DNA of 64,000 nt from Lucifuga dentata (taxonomy: Eukaryota; Chordata; Actinopteri; Ophidiiformes; Bythitidae). Made by a program: the position numbers and the translations under genes. The stretch's first letter is position 1. Every line of letters begins with the position of its first letter. Shown in pieces: positions 29,140 through 41,359 of this stretch. Location: the NCBI GenBank assembly GCA_014773175.1, contig VXCM01002865.1, forward strand, positions 23,501 to 87,500, in the 5' to 3' direction. The notes under the pieces were generated by a model. That model did not search any database, was not told the DNA's origin, and saw only the letters and a program-made list of their open reading frames with translations.

Positions 29140-30965
29140 ACAGATATCACCTCTGCATATCATAACACCCAGCTCTCCTCTCCCTTTATTCCTTCATCCA
29201 CCCCCTATCATCTCTGTCTCATCGATTTGCCGCATAAAAGGTGTTTAATTCAATCAAGAGGAAAGTGAGTGCCTGTTTTTCTGCGTCCCTGTCGATAGCA
29301 GTATAATCAATTAGAGTGGGCCTGGACCTCCCTCTCTCTCTCTTACACACACACACTCACTCTTTCACTGGCTCACTTTCTAAGGAACTCATCCCCTGCC
29401 TACTTCTCTCCTGTAAGTACTGCAGCTTCCTCACCTTCTCCACAGACACATACACACGCCAATGCACACACACGTTTGTGTAGTACAGAGAATAGGATTT
29501 GCGGTTTTGATGGTGGTCTATAACTCATTTTATCAAACTATTTGTCATATCACCATGACTTCATAGAGCAAGGCACCTTTTATGGAATTTTTTCAGCTTC
29601 TCAACTTCCAGGTATCTAATATTTCGACACATTACGCACACATTTTTATCACTGTGGTTTGTAATATGTTGTAGGTCTATTCACATGGGTACCAATGGAG
29701 AACTCAACACACTTGAGCGCACAAACACTCGACGCCTAACCACTAGACAATAAAGGGAATGAAGAAATAAAAGCTCCGATTCATCAAAATCACACAAGAC
29801 TCTACCACCCAGTAAATTAAACAATATTTCATAATCACTCTGACAATGAGACAAGAGACAGCAATTTGGGCTAACAGCTCCTTCTTAGTGGAGGAGTGTG
29901 CACTCACACACAACCACACACACGAAGGTGTATGGACACACATAATTATCAGAGCGGACATGCTCTGGAGACCCCAGACACTCCCTTAGTACCTTCCCAA
30001 TCAACTGTCCAACAACAGACACCCACTCGGCTTTCATTTATCTTGTCTGTGAGGGTATGTGTATGTGTGTGTGTGAGAGTGTGTGTATCAAGCTAATTAC
30101 CACCATGAACCATCCCACACACAAAGCTAACCCAGACATTGTGGCGCTGTCCAGGGACATGGGAGGTGGGTAATTAGCCTTCCATTATTACAACACACAC
30201 ACAGACACACACACACACACACACACACACATGCACACACACACACGCACCTAATACTCAGTAGAGGGGCAGTAGGAGGGTTAGGGCTTAGGGTCTAAAG
30301 ACTCTGTAGGAGGTCATAGTTAACAGAGTGTGTTTAATATTGGTTGCCATTTAATAAAACATGTGGTTTGCTAATTTCTCTTCATTCTCCTTCTTAACGC
30401 GCTTCACAGCAGAGGTCATGACCGCTACTATGAATGTAATACCACCAATATTAATGTCATGATTTTAGTATTCCTTAGATTTTTATGTATCTCACTCTTT
30501 TATGAACTATAACTGCATTCTACTATTTTTTTTTTTTTNTTTTTTTTTTTTTGTAGAAAAGACAATACATAGAAGATAATTCTTATCATTAAAGCGCTGC
30601 ACACATACTCAGTAATTTCTTCTTGTCATGCACCGTTAGCTTCAGAATGTTTGCAACGATAATCTTGTTTATGCTATAATTGTCATAACTGTGTTCAATT
30701 ACATGGTTATTGTTCATGTGTCTGAATGTAAAGTAGATAGATGAAGATGTGTAGAATGAGATATAAGTCATCTGTGATCAAACAGCCAACAAAACACAAC
30801 TCTGCTCTTTAAGAACCGCTTTGCCAAAAACCAGCTCCACCTTGGGGCCATATGTAGTGTGCAGGTGGGTTGGAGGTGTAAAAAATCTCATAACTCCAAG
30901 CTGGCCCAAAAAGTACTCCATCCCACCACTGGCCCAGCTGTTGGCTGGGGGTGTATAATTGTGTC
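29140..30965. other. gene-free stretch with microsatellites
   Basis: Contains (CA)n-rich DNA at 30191-30246 and a poly-T run at 30526-30552 interrupted by an N at 30539. No coding exon seen. Confidence 0.4.
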
Positions 30966-30969
30966 AAAA

Positions 30970-31335
30970 CCTTCTATTCCTCTCCAACAGTGCCCCCCTA
31001 AAGCAGTTAGATGCCTCCCCCCACAAGGTCCGGGGCGTCATCATTTTCCAGCAACCATCCATCTTCAGCCTGCAATTAATTCTCTTCATTTCCGAGTATA
31101 GGCCATAAATCCTGGCACACTTAATTAATTTCACGGCCAACGCGGGGCTCCCGTAAAGCGGGGATTGTTCTCGCAAAAGCCCATATTAATTATGCTATTT
31201 TACAGCCATCTCATTGAAGGCTGTGTTTCATCTTTCATAATTACATTTTCAACAACAACAGGGGCAACAAAAGGAGTCTAATTATGGATTTGGCGGCACG
31301 CTCTGTAGTAATAAGTCAATGTTAGCATCAGCCTG
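30970..31335. promoter_or_regulatory. candidate conserved non-coding element, strong by composition
   Basis: About 360 bases of repeat-free sequence dense in homeodomain cores: CAATTAATTC at 31072, TTAATTAATT at 31121-31130, ATTAATTATGC at 31185, CATAATTACATT at 31235 and CTAATTATGG at 31278, between GC-rich spacers. This is the block I would test first for conservation. Non-coding on both strands. Confidence 0.4.
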
Positions 31336-31339
31336 CGAT

Positions 31340-33045
31340 GTGGTGCTAAAGCAGTACGACACATAGCATAGACTAGCCCTGCAGAATCGATGCAGTCCTC
31401 CATGTGTTATTATTATTACTGTAAGTATTATTTTAGCTGAGAGGAGAATCATAATGCAGGACATATTGAAAGCATTTGGTGGCTGGCTGGCATAAATTGT
31501 GTTGATGAAGTTAGAGGAGATTATTGTCACATTGAGGCTCTGGTGATCATTAGTCTTGCGATGGAGCTTATTGGGTCTCCGTAGTGGAGTTTGTCAGCTG
31601 TTCTCCTGATGTTCAGGCTGCAGTGCCTTCTTCCAGCATGGCCTCCTTTTGAAGCCTCAACCCATACAACACATAATGTAACTAAACACCTCAAACCACA
31701 CATTACACAACACAATACCTCTAATCATCTCATGCAGTACACAGTGCAATCTTCAACCCATGCAACACAACATCATCTCTCATGTTTTCTACAGTGTGAA
31801 GGAGACCATGAGGCATCGTAGACTGAACCAATTAAGCAGTGACACCGCCTTCCATCTATGCAAACCATATAAAAGGCTGAATTATAATATCAAAGGGATG
31901 GTTTCCATCTTGCAGCCTTGTGTCCTGTTCTTCACTTGTTGGCTGTTCTGTGCCACAGGTCATGACAGGTGACAGAGCTGTGCTAACAGCCACCCACACA
32001 CTTCACCCGGCATCCAGCCTTCCACCCACACACTCTTGCAACTGAGCGGTCATAATATACTGACACATGCTCGTGCAATGCAGACCTGTCATAAGTACGC
32101 TGTGATGCATGAGCTGTCACTGCTGCCTGGTTGGTGGTGAATTTAACCCATTTAATCCCACTGATGGCAAGTGTGACCTCGATTTTGTGTTGAGTTTGTA
32201 AAATTTTTAAGGAGTTGTTGATGGAGTTGTTGTTGATGTTGATGTGTTTGTGAAGTATTCTGTGTTATGTAATTTTTGAGATATCCTGCTAAGTAACAGA
32301 CACTAACAAGCAATTCTAACTGAACAAGTTTGATCCATATTGTTTCCCATCAGTTACAGTTATGAGAAAGAGTAAAACATATAGATTTTAAATAACTTCT
32401 CCCAAAAAATACAGTAAAGACAAACATAGTAACATTCACATACTCACATTAGAGGGGAGGCTTGGCATCTATGTGTTATTTCAGGGCAAGGGTGTTTGCT
32501 CAGACAGGCATCTAGTTTTTGGATTATTTACACAGCACCTCTGCTTTACTGGACAATATACAGTGGAGTCCTGTAGAAAAGAATGAGGACACAGTAAGTC
32601 ACAAAGACCATTGGCTATAAGTTGGTCACGCCACTTCACGTGTGCATGATATACACTTTAGCTTTAAAAGCAGACATTTTGATTTTGAGACATTTTGAGA
32701 GTGAAACGATGCATTGTGCACATTATCAGAAGGAAGACAGTAACCCTAAAAGTGAATTTGTGATAGCCGCTGCGGTAATAATGGTGGCCCCACTGACCTC
32801 CCCATGACAGAGTGCAGCAATGTCACCTCTGATCAGTGGTGTTACAGTCCACTGCCAGATCGTCCTTTCACTTCCTATTAGTTTCCTCACACTGAAAGTC
32901 TGTGTGCAGTGGCAAGGGCCATAAGTCCTTTGACAGTGACCTTGAACATATATGTGTGTGTTCATTCATGTGCAACAACTACCTGTGTGTTTGTGTGCTT
33001 TTGTATGTGTGTGATATCTCTTCCTCTCCCCTCCTCTCCTTCCTC
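31340..33045. other. gene-free stretch
   Basis: Mixed sequence with a CA/ACAC-rich patch at 31665-31790 and short GTTGATG repeats at 32215-32245. No exon or element end recognised. Confidence 0.35.
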
Positions 33046-33049
33046 GTCA

Positions 33050-33335
33050 AGGCCATTGGTGATCAGTGGAGGTTAAAAGTTACAAATCACCCCTCCTCCC
33101 TTCGCCCTCCAACCCACCTCCTCTTCTTCCCTTTCTCCTCCCCACCTGTCCTCACACTCGCCCAGCGAAGGCCTCTGGGGGCCTGGGTCTTATTCGTATT
33201 TGGGGCCATGGCTCCTGTTGAGGGTCTGCAGGGGATCAGAGGCAGTGGAGGGCAATTACTCCTCAGCTTTAATTGGCATTATCATTTTAGCGGGCTGACA
33301 GAGATGGATCACCCAGCAGGACCCCGCTACTGTCG
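33050..33335. promoter_or_regulatory. candidate conserved non-coding element
   Basis: A pyrimidine-rich strip (33100-33160) is flanked by complex blocks. The second holds GCAATTACTCC at 33252 and CTTTAATTGG at 33267-33276, the same word as at 27561, followed by ATTATCATTTTAGCGGGCTGACA. Regulatory role is inferred. Confidence 0.33.
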
Positions 33336-33339
33336 GTGT

Positions 33340-34375
33340 AGGAGCAGGGGGATGGAGGGAGAGGGAGAAGGTGTTGTCCTGGTAGGCAAGAGAGAAGAAA
33401 ATGTAGGTGGAAGAGAGATGCACAAAATGAAGGGCAGAAGGGAGGAAATAAATCTGATAGCAGCTACTAACATCGGCTGAACAACTTGAACAAATAACCC
33501 CCATTACACAAGAAAGGTGTGTATAGGAATTGTGTGGGCCAGTACCTCTCTGGATCTGGGTGCATGTGCTAGTCTTCATAAATGTGTGTATGGCTGGTTT
33601 ACTGCTTATGTGTGTGTGTGTTTGTGTGTGTGCAGGGAGAAAGGGCGGCAAGGGGAAGGAAGTGTATTAGTGTAACCCAGTGTGAAGCCTGGCTAGGGCC
33701 TAACGAGTAGCATGGCTGTGGTTCCATAACTCAGGACCTGTAAAACTGTCACTGGAATTAAGAGGCACCCATTATAGGTGCCCATACATGTGCTTCAATG
33801 CAAAATACCAGTCTTCCCTGGGGCCCGGAGCATGAGATAATTTTAGCTACTTAGTGAATCATCTTCAAATCCAGAGCCAAGCTTTTTCTGTGCTGTGGTA
33901 ACAACGTCCTCAGTATGTACGCATTTTTATGTTCTATTCAGCAGCATCATCTGCGCTTTTTGATGAAGGTGCTGGTTCAAACTGATTTTCTGTTCTCAAG
34001 GATTCACAGATCGCAGAATACTCCAAGAGTCTGAACCCCAGAAGATGCCACAAAAGCAGTGATGGATTGATAAAAAATTATTATGAAGCTGTCCAACCTG
34101 AGTTATTGTTTTGTCTGTTGATAATCCCTTATTTGTATCTTCATTCCATCCAACAAAACCTGTCAGTCCGACTAAAAAAGCGAGGGATGGTTGATGGAAG
34201 ATGATGAAGTGAGTGGAAGGGGGAATGTGGGGCCTCACTTCCCGCCTCTTTTAGGGAGAGAACATACTTGAAGGGAAAGCTGTACATTCTCCCTCTGTCT
34301 CCCTCTCCCTGATATGAAAAATGAAAACTATAAGGGAGACAATAATAAAAATAGCAGTATGAGTGGACAGGCCAG
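33340..34375. other. gene-free stretch
   Basis: Purine-rich at 33345-33450, then AT-rich single-copy-looking DNA. No gene recognised. Confidence 0.35.
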
Positions 34376-34379
34376 AGCA

Positions 34380-34520
34380 GTCCATTACTCACAGCTGCTT
34401 TGGGCTGCGTGGTAAAAATGTGCTGCTTGCTGCAAAAGCATGCATCACCGCCGGCCCAAAACAAATGGGCTGTCTCCAATGTATTTACCTCCAGTTGTTC
34501 AAGCATTTGTAGGGAGAGCT
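34380..34520. promoter_or_regulatory. candidate conserved non-coding element
   Basis: Short repeat-free block with TGCTGCTTGCTGC and AAGCATGCATCACC words. Called on composition only. Confidence 0.25.
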
Positions 34521-34529
34521 ACGGCCTGT

Positions 34530-35476
34530 CCACACAACTCACGCCTGTCCATCTGAAGGACAACAGAGGGTTATTGAGGGACATGATGAGAGAGATGTTA
34601 GAAGCAGTGGATGACAGCAGGAAAATAAGGATGGAGATGCAGAGAATATAAGCAATGCTGGTGGTTGGATTTCAATAGAGAATAAATGGATATGCGCAGC
34701 TGCTCAGCTATAATGCCATGTAATCTCACACTTCTTAAGTCTTGAGTGCTTCCTTAAATATCTTGAATTGGTTGGTTAAAATTTGACCTGTAAAACTTTT
34801 TATTATGAAATATGTATCACACTTTTACAGGATTGTAAATATATTCTTTGATATAGTAGGAATTAAGGCTTAAAATTTGGTTCTCTGCATTTAACCAGCG
34901 ATGGAAGAAGCACCCCAATCCTTTATTCGAGTAAAACTAATAACACATAAGTGAAGAAAATAATCAAGTAAAAGTCATGTTTTCAAAGTTATAATTAAGC
35001 AAAAGTAAACTATTATTAGCAATTTCCCTGCTTTCAAATCATAAAAATTAAAAGAAGGCTGAGTCAGCTCACTGGTCATCTCAGTCATTCAGGTATCAAC
35101 AGAAATATTAGGGATTTGTCCCAGAAATTTCCTAAAACATTGACATTTTGGGAATAATATGTTATCTGGCATATGCTTTATCTTAGTCTTATCTCATGTT
35201 TTGAATGGAAAGTTTTTATGCCTCATTACAGCTGTGGTCAAGCAAAAAAAGTGCAATATTTCCCCTGTAATGTTGTGAAGTAGAAGTGTACAGTCTTCAA
35301 CAAACATAAAGTACAACAACCTACTGCTACATAAGTAAAAGTACTTGATTATCGTTCACCTCTGCATTGGTTCCTATTGGCAGGTTCATTGACCCGGGAA
35401 GACAAACAAAACCTCCTTCGAGGACATACACAGTGTACATGTATGTTAACGTATGTGAATGAGAGAGAGAGAGAGN

Positions 35477-35522
<46 letters not shown>

Positions 35523-35865
35523 ACAAGTACCATTCTCACCATTACTGATCTATTTGTTTTCCTCTGAAGTCAATGACCTCCATGGTCAAAAGATAAAGAA
35601 AACAGCAGGGTGAAGGCTGGAGATGCTGGAAAGGGAGATGAGGAGAAAAGGGAGTGAAGTGTATAAACACGGCAGCAGAGACAGAAGGAGCAAGGGAGTG
35701 GAATTAAAATAAACCACTAATTTCAACTCATTCAACTGTCATCATATTGACTGGAGTTTGTGAGTGTCGCTGGGAGGCTTTGACTACAGACCCTCTATGG
35801 TGGGTAATAATTTAATTCTTGGGTGTTTTAGGCAGTTATCTTTCTACCCGGGATCATTTGGGATT
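34530..35865. other. gene-free stretch
   Basis: AT-rich DNA with no gene; it includes the (GA)n tract at 35462-35519. Confidence 0.35.
35462..35519. repeat. (GA)n microsatellite with embedded N
   Basis: About 28 GA units. The N at 35476 marks an unresolved joint inside the repeat. Confidence 0.95.
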
Positions 35866-35869
35866 TAAA

Positions 35870-36190
35870 GGACGATCAGAACAATACCGGACCCCTGTGG
35901 AGCTCGAGGCTGGGCCTGGATTAGTTTGACAGTACAGCTTTACAGCTCAACATCTCCCATATCCTAGTGTGATACAGCTGTGCTTAATGACAGCGCCCCA
36001 CTCTAAACGGCCCTCCTGATTAAGATGACTCTCCACATCGCCCCTGTTTATCTCCAGTGCGGTCGTTAGCTGGGATGGGCCCGCTAATGATGAGTAGTTT
36101 ACAATATGGCACTCTGGCATAATCGGCCTCCTGTCATCATGTGGTGACAGAGAAGAACCCGCCCACAGTCCCAGCCTGTAGCTCTTTACA
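35870..36190. promoter_or_regulatory. candidate conserved non-coding element
   Basis: GC-balanced, repeat-free block with GATTAAGATGACTC at 36018 and GCTAATGATGAGTAG at 36082. No open frame. Composition-based call. Confidence 0.3.
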
Positions 36191-36199
36191 TGCCGTCCA

Positions 36200-37285
36200 T
36201 CTGAAAGACAGCAGCTTTAGAGAGCATCACAGTGATAAACAGGAAGGAGTAAACATATTTTCTGTCATCATGATCAGTACTTAAGTACGTCAAATCTTGC
36301 TTGATGATCAGTACATCAAATAATATGCTGGAGGCAAAAAGGTAATCAGAGTGAAAAGCACCTTTATTGTCTCCATCACGTTACAGGGAAATTTGCGATT
36401 GAGATGTATGTAGCAACTGCGTTATTATTACTCTGCCAACATCAGCGCTGTAGGTAGGTCTGATGTGTATGGGTTTATGTGTGTTTGTAAAAGGGGATAA
36501 CCAATATAACATAACTAAAATGTAATAAAATGAATAAAGTTAAAGGAATAATGAAAAGGGAATTGCAGAGCATGGAAGCACATGAGGAGAAAAAGTGAGA
36601 AATGGAGGGGAGAGAAGGAGAGAGCTGGTTATTTAATTTATGTGGGCAGTGGGGGAGAGTGGCAGTGATACATGGGTTTGTTAGTCAATTGATAAAGGAG
36701 AGGAAATTTCTAAAAAACATTCATCACCACGAGATATGGCCACCATACATCACCTATTTGCAAACAACGAGGGCTAATATTTATCCCTGCGAGGGACAGA
36801 GTGACCCTCACACACACACACACATACACACACACACATGCAAAGTGTGACTTGCACAACTCACATGACCTAATTAAGCCAGGAGAATAGACTGTAATTG
36901 CAAAAAGAAAGCTGAATACTGAAAAAACAACAACAAAATGTCTCACACGTCTCATCCCTTTATTGTAAACGTGAATGCCTTTATGCTGTTGCGCGGGTAT
37001 TTATTTGTAGTACGGGTACATATGGCCCCATGTGTAAGCTTTTAGTGCTGCAGAGATTGTAGTAATGGAGTGTCTGGGAGAAGAGGCCCAGATAAAGAAA
37101 GTTAAGAAGAATCTGGTGGGCCTAGGTACTGACTTGCTATAGCCTACATGTCAGAAAGTGACAGTGGAGTGTGTACGTGTGTGTGTTTTTGCTTATGCAC
37201 ACACACACAAACACAAGCTTACTCCCTGTAATCTATGAGATGTTGAATCCATCTGATACATTGCTGCAGGCGGTGTCTTTCATCT
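36200..37285. other. gene-free stretch
   Basis: AT-rich, with a CA-rich patch at 36810-36840 and a GT/CA-rich patch at 37170-37215. No gene seen. Confidence 0.35.
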
Positions 37286-37289
37286 TTCC

Positions 37290-37450
37290 CTCTTTCCTCA
37301 TTCAATCTACTACATGTGGGGAGACTTTTAAATTGTCAAGGCTGAAATTTAATTATTTAATCCCCCGTGATCGATCATTATTTAAAACTCCTGATTCCCC
37401 TCTTTTATTGCCCCCTCCAAACCACCCATTAAGACACAGACAGCATTTTA
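37290..37450. promoter_or_regulatory. candidate conserved non-coding element
   Basis: AAATTTAATTATTTAATCCC at 37345 and GATCGATCATTATTTAAAAC at 37369, in a repeat-free block ending at a poly-G run. ATTA-dense. Regulatory role is inferred. Confidence 0.32.
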
Positions 37451-37453
37451 AAA

Positions 37454-37480
37454 GGGGGGGGGGGGNGGGGGGGGGGGGGT
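37454..37480. repeat. poly-G run with embedded N
   Basis: About 26 G with an N at 37466. The real length is unreliable. Confidence 0.9.
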
Positions 37481-37489
37481 TCATGTTTC

Positions 37490-38090
37490 ATTCACAAAAA
37501 ACTATAAACGCACTAGCCATTCCCCGACAACCAGTTTCAATTTAATTCAACAAACAAACAAATAAATAAATATGTGTAAATAAATATGGCAACTGTGTGG
37601 GTAGGGTGTTGGGTGTACGTGTGTATGTGCGAGCATGTGTGTAAGTTGGGGATGTATTGGGGGCGTCTTTGTTGCGACTCATAGCCCAGATGGATGACTT
37701 GTATGGAGGAGTGTATTTATTTTGCAGCGAGGCGACATCAGGAGATTTGTTATTCCCTGGCGTTGCCGAGTTTTTCACATTGCTCCACATCCCTGGGACC
37801 ATATTTCATCCCCACACCCCCAATCCCCAAACAGATTTATTTACAGGCTCTCTTCCTACATATACACCCCCCCTTCCAACACATGTACATGTACTGCTAC
37901 AGACACATACATACGCTTATGTGCATACATACACACTGTAAACAGCAGACGTGAGCTCTGAAGACCACAAACACGCCTTATCTGATATCAAATGTATGAA
38001 CGCACACAATACGCACACAACACACACACACATCTATCTTGTCTGTGCTGCTGTGCTTTCTGTGAGTTTCCAGTGAGAAGCATTCAACAA
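37490..38090. other. gene-free stretch
   Basis: Complex sub-block 37670-37800 followed by CA-rich, low-complexity sequence to 38030. No exon. Confidence 0.35.
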
Positions 38091-38094
38091 TATT

Positions 38095-38290
38095 GCCATT
38101 TTACCATTCTGTTCAGGGCCACAGTCTCTTCATTATGAGGCTATAATTGCTCTCATATATTCCACAACCATGCAGGGACTCTTCTTCAACCTGGAAATAG
38201 ATGCAACAAATAAGGAAGCAATTGGGAGTAATCTGCATTATCCCAATGAATTAAATTACCATACAGATGCTAAAGAAACTGGACGAGAAA
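38095..38290. promoter_or_regulatory. candidate conserved non-coding element
   Basis: Repeat-free block with TTCATTATGAGGCTATAATT at 38129, AAGCAATTGGGAGTAATC at 38216 and ATGAATTAAATTACC at 38246. Homeodomain-core rich and non-coding. Confidence 0.33.
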
Positions 38291-38863
38291 CTTGAATAAA
38301 ATGCTCTCAAACTGAGTTCATTCACAATGGGTGGCTCTCTCTAAACTATTCCTAATGAACAACATGAGTGTGATAGTGTCCTTGATTCTATAGTGGAAAC
38401 TCCACCATTGCAGAAAGACTTGAACGCCAGTGGTTGGCTGTTTATTTTCAGGAAGTGATTCTGTTCATGATCTCTGAATTATGGCATTTAAATTTGTTGT
38501 TGTGATAATTTAATATGACTGTAGGAGATGCTGACACTTATATGCACACACATACAGTATACACACAAATGTATGTGTTGCAAAGGCGTTTCTTTCATCC
38601 TTACCTGAGGTCTTGCGAAACTAGTAGTAGCTGTCATGGGGCGGACAGTTTCCCTACAAAGAAAGAGAGGAACAGGAGAGAGAAAGACAGAAAGAAAGAG
38701 ATGGAAATGTAAGATTAAGAGAAATGACGAGAGTTAGAGCTGGAAAAAGGAAGGGTGCAAACAAAGAGTATAAGGCCCAATCGAAAACCATCCCTCACTC
38801 CTCTTCCAAGAGGAAACCCAGTGCTTCAGTCTCTTAATAAAGGGGGGGTGGGTGTGGAGAAAN

Positions 38864-38920
<57 letters not shown>
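38864..38920. repeat. (GT)n microsatellite after N
   Basis: About 28 GT units. The adjoining N signals an unresolved length. Confidence 0.95.
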
Positions 38921-38922
<2 letters not shown>

Positions 38923-39028
38923 GAAGGGAGGAGGATGTTAGGGGTTCCTCGGCTTTGGGTCTCTCCCTATCTGTGTGAGTAATGACTCAGACTGCCAGTG
39001 TGGTGATGTCGCCCCATCTATAACCATT

Positions 39029-39031
<3 letters not shown>

Positions 39032-39066
<35 letters not shown>
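39032..39066. repeat. (CA)n microsatellite
   Basis: About 17 CA units. Confidence 0.95.
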
Positions 39067-39067
<1 letters not shown>

Positions 39068-39807
39068 GATTAATCAGACAGGAAACGGGGCAGGTGGACG
39101 GACATGGCGACCAGCTTGGTTCATCCATTCAGTCCTAAAAGAGACACACAGTAAACATACACAGAGTTTTAGCTTAAAGGAGACACTGACTGACCAGCAG
39201 CCTCAGTGACAGCTTCAGTAACAGTAATATTATACTCACACACACTTACACACACAAAGAGTTTTTTAACAGTGCACCCCATGTTGTACCAACACCAAAT
39301 AAAGGGAAAAGGTCCAAAGGTAAAACAGATCTCATGAGCATATAAAAATACCAACATACCTGATTGAATGCCTTAAGCTGAATCATTAGGAACATTTCTA
39401 ATAGCCTGGATCTCCTCTATCTTAAAGCTTGAACATCATATGTAACTTAATGTTTGCATGCAAATTTAGAGTGGAAAACACTGTGTGGGTTGAAGTGGGA
39501 AAGATCAAAGGATATGCATCATCTGCAATGACTGGTTCACTTTACAAACTGAAATTCAACTAATTTGCATACAGACTGTGTACATGTAGTTTCACTTCAG
39601 AGGATCACTCGTCTTGTGAATGTTTTAAAGTATGAAATCCATATAAATAAAAAATATATTAAATGATAAACTAAAAAAAAAAAACATGTTTGTGTGAGGT
39701 TATTTGTGCTCCAACATCAGTCAGTGAATAAAGCTACCATAAGATGAGGTGATGTAAGTGAACATGAGTCCTTCATAAAGAGCGCTTGTCCTGTGGCTTT
39801 AGAGTAG

Positions 39808-39945
39808 GGGTGTGGTCCAGTGGTCAGGGAAATGGCTGGATGACCTGAACTCTGCTGAGTCATGTCCCAGGTGAGGGATAGAGCTGCTTCCACTGGGCTC
39901 CGGGACGTGCACTTAACCTGCAGTAATTACTGGAAACAACACTGA
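39808..39945 (+). repeat. tRNA-derived SINE-like element, degenerate
   Basis: GTGTGGTCCAGTGGTCAGG resembles a Pol III A box. The segment GGACGTGCACTTAACCTGCAG resembles the 'GGCACTTAACCC' block found in the body of many fish SINEs. The B box is poorly preserved. No flanking duplication could be defined. Confidence 0.4.
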
Positions 39946-39949
39946 GAAC

Positions 39950-40880
39950 ACAGCAACATAGAACTCCTGGAAGTGGCTGAAAGATTTCAAATTACTCTTT
40001 GTCTCCTGAGGCACAATGTGGGGAAGCCTGCCAGGGCCGTAATGTTTCTGTGAACCCTCATGTCGGCTGCTTAACCTGCCTTGGATTTATCAGTCGATGC
40101 TCAAACATTGTGCAAACTCAAATAACATATTTTTGACACCTGATAAACTAAAATGTAGATAATATTTGCAGAGATTGAAAGTAACTAAGTACTCTTTGAG
40201 ATACTTGCATATTTCCATTTTGCGCTGCTTTCTACTTTGGTTTTAGTTCAGTGACAAAGCAATTTGTATTGCAATCACAAGAGTTGTTTAAAAGGAAAAG
40301 AGGTCAGAGAATTTTCCTGAAAGTATGAAATAGAGATATAAGTTTATTCACACTCTCAGATGAAAAACCCTGCATCTCCAGCTTTGGGGATTTTCATTAT
40401 CGATGCATTAACAAGTATCAGATGAATGCATCTATAATTTAATATACTAAGAAGTACTTAATTAGAATTTTAAGGGCAGGGGATTTGCTTGTAATGCAGT
40501 AGATTTCCATTGTGATATTATTACTTTTACCTAAATAAAGTATTTATACAGTATATGTCTATATCATAGAGCCTATTACACAAAGCCATTTATGATAGAC
40601 ATATGGGACTGACTGCCTTTGGTGGCTATCATATTTGTATGGATAATCACCATGCAATGCAAAGGTACAAATGGTCAACACTGATTGGGGTAAAGTAAAA
40701 GGGAGGAGGAGAGAAATCAAACAGCAAATAAGAGTGAAAAATCAGAAGGTAGAAGGGGGGAAAGAAGAAATAGGTTAGAGACAAATGGAATGGAATGAGT
40801 TAAGAAAGAAGGAAAAGGAGCAAAGAGAGAGAAAGAGAAGGACCCTGCGAAAGAGACCCAAATGGCTGCTAAAAATCATT
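39950..40880. other. gene-free stretch
   Basis: AT-rich, then purine-rich (40690-40860). Open frames over the purine tract are low complexity and shadow each other on both strands. Confidence 0.35.
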
Positions 40881-40889
40881 AATCTTATG

Positions 40890-41130
40890 GGGATCTGTGT
40901 CAGCGCACGGTGGCGACACAAAGAGCTCTCGGAGCAGCAAGGAGAGCAGCTCAGTGACCCGAACCCAATTGGCTGAGAAAGGCCCACCAGGCTTTAATAG
41001 ACTTTTGCTGATCCAACACTTGTTTGCTGGGAGCCACAAAGAGGCGATTGCAGGGGCTGACAGGGGCCTGCAGGCCCAGGGGCTCCCCTCCTGGCCCATG
41101 ATAAATGACCCAGGGTGGGCAGGGCCAGGG
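40890..41130. promoter_or_regulatory. candidate conserved non-coding element
   Basis: GC-rich, repeat-poor block with GGCTTTAATAGACTTTTGCTG at 40990 and a GGGCCA tandem patch at 41122-41138. Overlapping frames exist on both strands but none has a domain. Confidence 0.27.
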
Positions 41131-41318
41131 CCAGGGCCAGAGGAGAGGGGTGAGAGATCCAAGAGGCAAGGAGGTCACCCTGCAAGGGAGGAGGAGAGAG
41201 GAAGAAAAAAAAGGAATAAGGAGGACTGGAGGGTAAAGATGCCTCATCTTTAGATCTGTAGTGAATGACAACAGGTGATTGTGTATAGGAGCATCTGATC
41301 ATATGGAATTCTTGAGGG

Positions 41319-41357
41319 GAGGGGAGGAGAGGAGAGGAGAGGAGAGGAGAGGAGAGT
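41319..41357. repeat. (GGAGA)n short tandem repeat
   Basis: About seven GGAGA units. Confidence 0.9.
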
Positions 41358-41359
41358 TT

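Larger units (their letters stand above)
38300..39800. other. gene-free stretch with microsatellites
   Basis: Holds (GT)n at 38864-38920 directly after an N at 38863, and (CA)n at 39032-39066. Otherwise AT-rich with no gene. Confidence 0.4.

Noticed and set aside
40785..41302. Overlapping 60-120 codon frames on both strands
   Set aside because: Mutually exclusive shadows over a purine-rich and GC-rich block, none with a recognisable domain.
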